From Arcicella rigui (lineage in GTDB: Bacteria > Bacteroidota > Bacteroidia > Cytophagales > Spirosomataceae), in NCBI RefSeq assembly GCF_034929435.1, contig NZ_JAYFUM010000011.1, forward strand, positions 124,001 through 188,000: a DNA stretch of 64,000 nt, written 5' to 3'. The notes beneath the pieces were generated by a model. The model was not told the DNA's origin and made no database searches. It saw only the letters and a program-made list of their open reading frames with translations. Shown here piece by piece: positions 55,296 to 62,164 of this stretch. Every line of letters starts with the position of its first letter. The stretch's first letter is position 1. Both the position numbers and the translations under genes were made by a program.

Positions 55296-57473
55296 ATGCT
55301 TGAATCCGAAGCCATGAACTATAAACCAACGCTCACGAAAACTTATGAAGCTGAAGGCATTAAGAATCTTCATCTCAAAAATTTCTCTGGCAATATCGAA
55401 CTGATTGGACATGAAGAAAACAACATCAAAGTAGAAGTATTTGCTTCTGTTAGAAGTGTGTTTACGCTTTTTATACTCAAAGACCCTTTGTTGGAATTTG
55501 ATTTCGACACACACGATTTAATGATGAACGTAGTGGACGATACGCTGATGATTTCTTCAAAACCCGATTACTTTAATGTGTATAATTGGTTTAATTTCCA
55601 GACTACTTCTTTCAGAATTTACTTGCCCGCTTCTATAAATAGTTATTCAAAAACCTATGGCGGACAGGTTTCCTTGAAAAAATTGGAAGGCAATCATACT
55701 TTTTCTACTTGGGGCGGGGATATTTCTGCTGAACAAACCAAAGGAAATGTTGAAGGCAAAACAATGGGCGGAAAAATCAATATATTCCAATGCGAAGGCA
55801 GAATCAACGCTTCGACGATGGGTGGAAATATCTTTTTGGCAGCCAATAAAGCTGATATTAATATTGATACTAAAGGCGGCAATATGTATATCCAACACCA
55901 TGAAGGCAATATTCATTGTTCAAGTTGGGGCGGAAACATCGAAGCCTTTACCGTAAATGGTTTTTTAGAATGTAATACTGCTGGCGGAAACATTTACTTG
56001 AAAAATGTAAATGGAAATATCGGAGCAAGTACCAAAGGCGGCAATATCAAAGCAGAAGTAAATGAAATCAATCAATATGCTTGGTTTGATACCGCAGGCG
56101 GAAACATTAAAATTGCTCTTCCGCTTGAACATCCTATGGATTTAGAAGCCTCCGCCAGTCGTGTTTATACGCCCATGTTTGCTAATTTTTCGGGTTATCA
56201 AACCAAACAAAGTGTCAGAGGAAAATTGAATGGCGGTGGGCCAAACGTAACGATTAAAACCTTGGCAGGCAAAATAGATATTACCAACAGCATTTTTAGT
56301 AATACTTATCAACCGAATAAACCCAATACTCCTAAAGAGGAATTTCAGCCAAACGAGGAAAAAAAAAGTCCTAACTTTTCTGAAAGAAAAACCGCTGTAA
56401 ACACTCAACCATTTGAAAGAAAAGAACATGATTTTGATTTAAAATCTTCCTATAATTTTTTTTTTAAGGTCGTGTTTTGCTTGTTGTTGGGCTATGCTCT
56501 TACTTGTGTAACTTTTTTTACCTTACAAATCAGTCACTTACCGATTGATTTCTCCAACATTTATCAAAAAGTATTTTATCTAACTTTTTTAAGTGCTTTG
56601 GCATCGGTAGCAGCGATTTATGTCTTTATCCATTACATTGAAAATAAAGTTCCTGTCGATTGGGTGAAGATTTTTCCACTAATGGGTTGTTCGTTGATTT
56701 TTGGGAATCTTTTTCATACAACACTTTTTTGGCAAGATGTAAACAATAATTTGTGGGAGCTTAACAAAACGGCGGCATTTTATTTTTACTTTATTCTTCC
56801 TGTGCTGATTAGTTGGTCTTATCTTATTTACTGGCTCAAAACAAGAAGTATTACTCGCAAGATTTCAGAACAGGAGTATCAATTATTGAATTTAGAAAAA
56901 CTAAAATCCAAAGCACAATTAGATGCTTTAGAAGCCCGAATCAATCCACATTTTTTGTATAATTCATTGAATAGCATTGCTGGATTGATTCACGACAAAC
57001 CTGATAAAGCCGAAGAAATGACAATTCAATTATCAAAATTGTTTCGCTACACAACAGGACGAACCGAAGAGAATTTTCATACGTTGGCAGATGAGTTAGA
57101 AATCATTAAAGCTTATTTAACCATTGAAGAAGTACGTTTTGGACATCGTTTAACCTACTCAATTGATTGTGAAGAAAGTATTTTGGAAGAAAAAATTCCT
57201 CGATTTTTGTTACAACCTTTGGTAGAAAATGCCATCAAACATGGTATTTCAAAAATTGCCAGTGCAGGCATTATTAGCGTAAAAATCAGCGAAGCAGAAA
57301 ACAATATTTTAATTAAAATCCACGACAACGGCCCAGATTTTGGCGAATCCTTCGGCGGTGGCTTTGGTTTACGAAGTATTAAAGAAAAACTAAAAATTGT
57401 TTATGGCGATAAAGCAAGTATTGATATTAAAAATCAGCCAGAGAAGGTGGTGATGATTTATTTGCCTTTGTGA
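55296..57473 (+). CDS. LytS-type histidine kinase with N-terminal DUF4097 beta-helix
   Basis: A 725-residue fusion. Residues ~20-335 form a DUF4097 (putative adhesin) domain; within it Gly-Gly pairs recur every 18 residues (122, 140, 158, 176, 194, 212, 230, 248, then 268), which predicts a regular beta-helix. No signal peptide precedes it. Four membrane helices follow (about 389-410, 424-446, 458-478, 492-513). The kinase part is of the LytS/YehU type: ARINPHFLYNSLN with H552, and QPLVENAIKHGI. With an even number of helices the helix domain and kinase would both be cytoplasmic. The LytTR regulator follows after a 226-bp gap that holds an inverted repeat pair. Confidence 0.9.
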   Translation: MLESEAMNYKPTLTKTYEAEGIKNLHLKNFSGNIELIGHEENNIKVEVFASVRSVFTLFILKDPLLEFDFDTHDLMMNVVDDTLMISSKPDYFNVYNWFNFQTTSFRIYLPASINSYSKTYGGQVSLKKLEGNHTFSTWGGDISAEQTKGNVEGKTMGGKINIFQCEGRINASTMGGNIFLAANKADINIDTKGGNMYIQHHEGNIHCSSWGGNIEAFTVNGFLECNTAGGNIYLKNVNGNIGASTKGGNIKAEVNEINQYAWFDTAGGNIKIALPLEHPMDLEASASRVYTPMFANFSGYQTKQSVRGKLNGGGPNVTIKTLAGKIDITNSIFSNTYQPNKPNTPKEEFQPNEEKKSPNFSERKTAVNTQPFERKEHDFDLKSSYNFFFKVVFCLLLGYALTCVTFFTLQISHLPIDFSNIYQKVFYLTFLSALASVAAIYVFIHYIENKVPVDWVKIFPLMGCSLIFGNLFHTTLFWQDVNNNLWELNKTAAFYFYFILPVLISWSYLIYWLKTRSITRKISEQEYQLLNLEKLKSKAQLDALEARINPHFLYNSLNSIAGLIHDKPDKAEEMTIQLSKLFRYTTGRTEENFHTLADELEIIKAYLTIEEVRFGHRLTYSIDCEESILEEKIPRFLLQPLVENAIKHGISKIASAGIISVKISEAENNILIKIHDNGPDFGESFGGGFGLRSIKEKLKIVYGDKASIDIKNQPEKVVMIYLPL

Positions 57474-57475
57474 AA

Positions 57476-57685
57476 CCTCACCCCCTAACCCCCTCTCCTT
57501 CAGAGAGGAGGAACAGACTTTAAGGAATTTTAGGTTAATTGAATAAATGATAGACTTTATAATCAACTGTAAGATTGAAAGCTATCAGACTACGATTATA
57601 ATTTGAAAGAACAATAGCTTTAAGGAATAAATTTTAAAAACCAAAATCTGCTCCCCTCTCAGCAGGAGAGGGGTTGGGGGTGAGG
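57476..57685. repeat. Inverted pair of GC-rich hairpin elements (MITE-like)
   Basis: The left copy (about 57476-57511) reads CCTCACCCCCTAACCCCC then a CTCTC/GAGAG hairpin. The right copy (about 57650-57685) is the same element in reverse, with a CCCCTCTC/GAGAGGGG hairpin. Their pyrimidine-rich base content is unlike the surrounding AT-rich DNA. About 140 bp of AT-rich sequence lies between. The pair sits in an operon gap. Confidence 0.75.
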
Positions 57686-57699
57686 TTAAAACCCAATCC

Positions 57700-58461
57700 A
57701 TGCAATACAAAACCATACTCATAGACGACGAACCGATTTCAATTAGTCGAATGCGAAGACTTTTGAAAGATTATGACGATACTTTCGACATCATTGGCGA
57801 GGCTTTGAACGGACAAGAGGGCTTGGAAATCATCGAAGATTTAAAGCCTGATTTAATTTTCTTAGACATCGAAATGCCTATTCTTTCGGGTTTTGAGATG
57901 CTGGCAAAACTTACTTATATGCCGATTGTGATTTTTGTGACAGCCTTCGACCAATTTGCCATGAAGGCTTTTGAAGAAAATTCTATTGATTATTTATTGA
58001 AGCCTATCGAAAAATCAAGGTTGGATAGAACGGTGCAAAAACTACTAAAATTTACGGAAAACCAATCTTTAAAACTTTCTTCCGAGAGTATTCAATCTAT
58101 TTCGGAATTGCTAAAACCTAAAAAAGAAATTCATTCTATTTCTGTAAAGAATGGCGATAAAATTTTAATTATTGCTTTCCACGAAATCGCCTTTTTTCAG
58201 GCAGATGATAAGTATGTATTTTTAAATACCGTCGATGGAAAACAACATATTACCAATTATACCATTGCGAACCTTAGCGAAAAACTACCAGACAGCTTTA
58301 TCAGAATCAGTCGTTCGTGTATTGTAAATGCTACCAGAATTAAAGAATTAGAAAGACATTTCAACGGCAAATACTTGGTAGTAATGCAAGACCAAAAACG
58401 AAGTAAATTAGAAACAGGCGTTTCTTTCCATGATAATTTAAAGCGATTGATGGAGATTTAG
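57700..58461 (+). CDS. LytTR-type response regulator
   Basis: A 253-residue regulator. The receiver has D10/E11 and the phosphoacceptor D56 (IFLDIEMP), and the conserved K in YLLKPIEK. The C-terminal LytTR DNA-binding domain (about 148-250) shows IAFFQADDKYVFLNT, FIRISRSCIVNATRI and FNGKYLVVMQD. It is the natural partner of the LytS-type kinase upstream. Targets unknown; the genes downstream are convergent and so not an obvious choice. Confidence 0.94.
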   Translation: MQYKTILIDDEPISISRMRRLLKDYDDTFDIIGEALNGQEGLEIIEDLKPDLIFLDIEMPILSGFEMLAKLTYMPIVIFVTAFDQFAMKAFEENSIDYLLKPIEKSRLDRTVQKLLKFTENQSLKLSSESIQSISELLKPKKEIHSISVKNGDKILIIAFHEIAFFQADDKYVFLNTVDGKQHITNYTIANLSEKLPDSFIRISRSCIVNATRIKELERHFNGKYLVVMQDQKRSKLETGVSFHDNLKRLMEI

Positions 58462-58519
58462 GGATTTGGGTTATCGGATTTCGGATTTTCCAGCCAAGCT
58501 TTCCGCCTTCTTTCCGCCT

Positions 58520-58637
58520 TCTTTGGAGTTATCTCCAAAGAAACGAGCGTAAGCAACTCTCCAAATATGAAGTGAGGATGAAACTATCAAGTTGGTGTGT
58601 TGCTTACGCACATCTTGTTGGAAATAATTCCAACAAG
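58520..58637. repeat. Three-hairpin structured intergenic element
   Basis: Three perfect stems in a row: TCTTTGGAG/CTCCAAAGA with TTAT loop (58520-58541); GCGTAAGCAAC/GTTGCTTACGC enclosing 41 nt (58547-58609); CTTGTTGGAA/TTCCAACAAG with ATAA loop (58614-58637). The element lies between the converging regulator gene and the first unrecognised gene. Confidence 0.8.
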
Positions 58638-58654
58638 GGCGAATTCCCATTGAC

Positions 58655-59113
58655 CTATATTTGTCGCATCAAATTATAATAAGAGTATTCATCTTGAGAC
58701 CATGATAAGGAAGAGTTTTTAGTCTGTGGGTAGTCTATGATACTACCATTCGCTATAATAATTTCGCAACAATTACTATCTTCACTCATTAAAGATTCAT
58801 ATGACACTCTTCCTGAATTATGATATGACCTTTCAATCCATTTCTTTAGGGAGGTTAAACCAACATTTAAGTCGGGTGATAAATTTTGGTTAAAACAGCT
58901 TTTGAGGTCATTATAAAATTCCATTAAATCTGATTCTCTAATAAAATATGTAATTCCTCCTCCATTTATTTCATCATCTTTCAATAAAATTAAACTATTT
59001 GAACGTTTAAATATATCTGTGATAAGCCCCAATTTAATTAGATTATCAATTAGTATTATGTACCCATTTTCAAATTCAAATCCTGAATATTCTTCGTTTA
59101 TATTTATTTCCAT
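58655..59113 (-). CDS. Unrecognised small protein, part of MBL-associated gene set
   Basis: A 152-residue acidic protein (MEININEEYSGFEFENGYI...). I recognise no domain. It has no signal peptide or membrane helix. A patch with Cys-Cys (DSNCCEIIIANG) is notable. I start at the ATG at 59113, which lies 19 bp after the end of the upstream gene; an ATG at 59185 would add 24 residues overlapping that gene by 53 bp. It is the last of three minus-strand genes and probably co-expressed with the one before it. Function unknown. Confidence 0.7.
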   Translation of the reverse strand: MEININEEYSGFEFENGYIILIDNLIKLGLITDIFKRSNSLILLKDDEINGGGITYFIRESDLMEFYNDLKSCFNQNLSPDLNVGLTSLKKWIERSYHNSGRVSYESLMSEDSNCCEIIIANGSIIDYPQTKNSSLSWSQDEYSYYNLMRQI

Positions 59114-59132
59114 TTTATGTTTAGTATCTTCT

Positions 59133-59714
59133 TTACAACTGATTTTTGAATTCTTTAATAAATAATGACTGTAAGTAGGTTTCAACGCCTATTTTATCAA
59201 AAATTTGTTCAACTTCACGATAACTACTTATTGAGATTTCACGAGGTAGAATTACCCCTGTCAATTTGGCTATTGCATCTATTTTAGTTTCACCACTATT
59301 AACCATTGAAATCCATAACATTGTAAGTTCATCAAAAATTCTATTTAAAAAATATGTATATTCAATGGCTTTGATAGCATCTACATCTCCCAAAGAGGCT
59401 GATTTTATATATGGTTGAAAATCTGAAAATTTTATATTTGTTACTTTCTTGTTCTCTTTTAGGTTATTTTCTAATATTGGAACAATTTCACTTTGAGCAA
59501 CTTCAGCATATTTTTTCATGTTTTTTTCATACGCAAATTCCCAAGTAGAATGTGATTGATTTATTATATCTGCCCAAATTCTTTCAATTGTATATTTTCT
59601 ATAAAAAATGTTTAAAATTACTTTTTGTGGATATTCCGTCGTAGAGTATCTATTTTTCCAAGAATTGATTAGGCTTCTTGCGTGTTTAAAAGTATGAGTC
59701 AAATCTGCATTCAT
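59133..59714 (-). CDS. Unrecognised helical protein, MBL-associated gene set
   Basis: A 193-residue protein predicted to be mostly helical, with many Trp and Tyr (LINSWKNRYSTTEYPQK, YTIERIWADIINQSH). No known domain or catalytic motif was recognised. It is followed after 19 bp by the 152-residue gene, so the two form an operon. Its upstream region carries one copy of an 86-bp element whose other copy lies upstream of the metallo-beta-lactamase-fold gene, which suggests shared control. Function unknown. Confidence 0.75.
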   Translation of the reverse strand: MNADLTHTFKHARSLINSWKNRYSTTEYPQKVILNIFYRKYTIERIWADIINQSHSTWEFAYEKNMKKYAEVAQSEIVPILENNLKENKKVTNIKFSDFQPYIKSASLGDVDAIKAIEYTYFLNRIFDELTMLWISMVNSGETKIDAIAKLTGVILPREISISSYREVEQIFDKIGVETYLQSLFIKEFKNQL

Positions 59715-59820
59715 TTTACAATATTTAAGTTTTAGAAAAGTTTATATTATAATATTTATGTTTTTGTTATCAGCTTTAAGTTTTTTATACTGAAAGAACA
59801 ATTCAAACCTAAATCCCATA

Positions 59821-59907
59821 CAACATACCATTTTCCCACAAAATCTACAACCTTACACCTAATTAATTCCATAAAAAATTATTAAACGGTATTCTGTCCA
59901 ATCATAA
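59821..59907. repeat. Copy A of an ~86-bp duplicated upstream element
   Basis: Matches copy B (61475-61560) over its whole length, with the best blocks ACCATTTTCCCACAAAATC and ACGGTATT. It lies 107 bp before the start of the 193-residue gene, in the same relative orientation as copy B. Confidence 0.85.
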
Positions 59908-59943
59908 TGTCAGTAAAGGTTAATATGGATACTTTAGTAAGAA

Positions 59944-61392
59944 TCATGGATAAATCAATTCAAAAAAGAGTCCTTGATATTGAGTAACAGGTATTAATCT
60001 TACTGAATGCCCAGTAGCTACTAAATCATAAATAACACTTTGGTCGGGATGCTTATCTTTATTGGGAATACCATAATTGATAAAATTGTAAGCTCTTGAA
60101 GGTATGTTAGAATGTAATAAAAAGTTACTGCTTTTTTTAGAGCCATGATGAGGAATTTGAAAAAGCCAAAAGTCGTTCCAATAATTTTGAAAATGTTTTA
60201 AAAATGGGTCAACCTGAACATCTTTTAATAGAAAAGTATCTGAAGTTAAAAGTACATTGGGGAAGTTATTATTCCGACTATAAGTATTTTGATAGAATCT
60301 ACACCAAGGTATATTAACTCTATTTTGAGGGATAGTAAACTTTTGAATTTGTATTATTCTACCATGCTTGTTTTGATGTAAACTACTCATAAGATTTTTA
60401 TGTAATAAACAAAGAGAGGTTGTGTTGGAGTCTATTATATCAAGATATTGTGGTTCTTTTTCTTCTAAAGGCTCTTTTTTTATTTTGTCTGTTTGACTAC
60501 TTGTCTCTTTCTGTGCATCAACAAAAATTTTTTGTAAACCAGAACCTTTAAATGAATTTATTCCTTTAATAATTTCAACAATTTTATCCAATTTGTGTTC
60601 TTCTGATAAACCTGATAGTTGTATCACATATTTAGCAAAAAATAACTTTTCAATTTTATCAAAAAATTCTTTATCCTCTTCACCAATATTTCGTTTATAA
60701 AATAGAAATTCCATTAATGCCAACCCTGTTGAGGTTTTTAATATACCTTTGTTTCTATGATTGACTTTATATACTTTTGCTTCATCAGATTTGAAGCGTG
60801 TTTTTTCTATATCCTTATCTTCAAGCTCAGATTTAACTCCTTCTCCTTCTTCAAAAACAATTGTAAAGCTTTCATTCTCACTGAAATCAAAAGTATCCTG
60901 ATTACTATTTTCTATTTGAGGAATTGGGCTACCTAAATCTTCACCATCAATTAAATATATTTCAGAATCATCATCTAAATTATTCTTCAAAGTACTAAAT
61001 GGATCAAGAATAAATTTAATTATAAACTCTTTATTTGAATTATTGCCTTTTGACTGACTAAGAAATCTAAGCACTAAAAATAAACGCTCTTGAAACGTTA
61101 TAAAAGGCATTATGAGAGTTTTTACTTTGATATTACCATCCAATAATTTTTCAATATGACTCACATGGTCTTTATCAAAATGTGAAATAATTAATAAATC
61201 AAGTGTCTTTGTACTACTAATATTAGTCTCAGTTCTATATAAATCAATTTCTGTTTGAATGGCTTTAGCAACAGACTTAGTTCCGCAGTCGAATACCATA
61301 CTAAATTTAACTTTAGTACCAATTTTAAATATTCCACTATAAAATAATCCTTGCCCAACAGGATGAACCGTGAATTTTTGAGAAAATGTCAT
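59944..61392 (-). CDS. Metallo-beta-lactamase-fold hydrolase
   Basis: A 482-residue protein without signal peptide or membrane segment. The MBL metal motif is intact: ISHFDKDHVSH (HxDxDH, about residues 71-76), and the C-terminal IPHHGSKKSSN holds the second histidine cluster typical for the ComEC-like branch. Long insertion between the two motifs (about 120-380), including a charged section (LEDKDIEKTRFKSDEAKVYK), is unusual for the fold. In related branches the fold serves as nuclease, phosphodiesterase or cyclic nucleotide hydrolase; the substrate here is unknown. It heads the set of three minus-strand genes, with an 86-bp element upstream that is repeated before the next gene. Confidence 0.85.
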   Translation of the reverse strand: MTFSQKFTVHPVGQGLFYSGIFKIGTKVKFSMVFDCGTKSVAKAIQTEIDLYRTETNISSTKTLDLLIISHFDKDHVSHIEKLLDGNIKVKTLIMPFITFQERLFLVLRFLSQSKGNNSNKEFIIKFILDPFSTLKNNLDDDSEIYLIDGEDLGSPIPQIENSNQDTFDFSENESFTIVFEEGEGVKSELEDKDIEKTRFKSDEAKVYKVNHRNKGILKTSTGLALMEFLFYKRNIGEEDKEFFDKIEKLFFAKYVIQLSGLSEEHKLDKIVEIIKGINSFKGSGLQKIFVDAQKETSSQTDKIKKEPLEEKEPQYLDIIDSNTTSLCLLHKNLMSSLHQNKHGRIIQIQKFTIPQNRVNIPWCRFYQNTYSRNNNFPNVLLTSDTFLLKDVQVDPFLKHFQNYWNDFWLFQIPHHGSKKSSNFLLHSNIPSRAYNFINYGIPNKDKHPDQSVIYDLVATGHSVRLIPVTQYQGLFFELIYP

Positions 61393-61431
61393 CGTTAATG
61401 CTATTTAATTGTCTAAAACTATAATTTCATT

Positions 61432-61450
61432 TACCATTTTAATGATGGTA
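61432..61450. promoter_or_regulatory. Small inverted repeat upstream of the MBL gene
   Basis: TACCAT and ATGGTA separated by 7 nt, 40-58 bp before the start codon. It could be an operator; no -7/-33 pair was found to support this. Confidence 0.3.
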
Positions 61451-61474
61451 GAAATATTTACGATTATGAAGTAG

Positions 61475-61560
61475 CAACCTACCATTTTCCCACAAAATCC
61501 CCAAACCAATAGCTAACAATTTCCAAAAAACTTATTATACGGTATTTTGTCTTATGATAA
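61475..61560. repeat. Copy B of the ~86-bp duplicated upstream element
   Basis: Lies 83 bp before the start of the MBL-fold gene. It aligns to copy A with only scattered mismatches and one short indel. Confidence 0.85.
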
Positions 61561-61576
61561 GGTGTAGTGGTAATTC

Positions 61577-61625
61577 TTGTGGTTACCGTTTAGCAGCGTA
61601 CCGATACAAAAAACGGTAACCGCAA
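61577..61625. repeat. Hairpin with 15-bp arms
   Basis: Arms 61577-61591 and 61611-61625 (core GGTTACCGTTT) pair at 14 of 15 positions around a 19-nt loop. It sits between copy B and the 21-bp array. No T-run follows. Confidence 0.7.
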
Positions 61626-61654
61626 AGTGTTACCGTCACCTACTATTTTTGAGC

Positions 61655-62112
61655 TGTAAGGCTGTATTTCTTAATTGTAATTGGCTGTTTCTTCAATGTA
61701 AATGGTCGTTTCTTAATTGTAATTATCCGTTTCTTTGATGTAAATAGTCATTTCTCAATTACAAGCATTCATTTCTTTAATGTAAATGGTTGTTTCTCAA
61801 TTATAAGCATTCATTTCTTAACTGTAAATGGTTGTTTCCTGATTGTAAGCATTCATTTCTTAACTGTAAATGGTCGTTTCTTCACTGTAAGTATCTATTT
61901 CTTTTATGTAAATAGCTGTTTCTCAATTGTAAGTAGTCGTTTTCTAACTGTAAGTAGCCTTTTCTTTATTGTAAATGGTCTTTTCTTAATTGTAAGTTTC
62001 TATTTCTTCAATGTGAATTATTGTTTCTCAATTGTAAGTTTCTATTTCTTCAATGTAAATCGTCGTTTCTCAATTGTAAGTAGCCATTTCTTTAATGCAA
62101 ATGGTCATTTAT
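61655..62112. repeat. Tandem array of 22 units of exactly 21 bp
   Basis: The word TGTAA (or a one- or two-base variant) recurs every 21 bases from 61655 to 62096 without a single indel, followed each time by a variable centre and TTTCT. Two unit types alternate through most of the array: TGTAAATGGTCGTTTCTCAAT-like (in two pieces) and TGTAAGnnTnnATTTCTT-like, so the higher-order period is 42 bp. Confidence 0.95.
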
Positions 62113-62164
62113 ATTGAAGAAGAGTGAGTATTAATTGGGCAATGGTAAAGTTTCAAGGTGGAAT

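Noticed and set aside
61655..62112. CRISPR array
   Set aside because: Units adjoin without spacers, are too short and vary in sequence; no cas gene is in the window. The same applies to the 42-bp array at 35.3 kb.
61655..62122. Stop-free plus-strand frame with 7-residue repeats through the 21-bp array
   Set aside because: It follows from the 21-base period. There is no ATG, GTG or TTG start that precedes it in a sensible place, and the frame opens right after a TGA.
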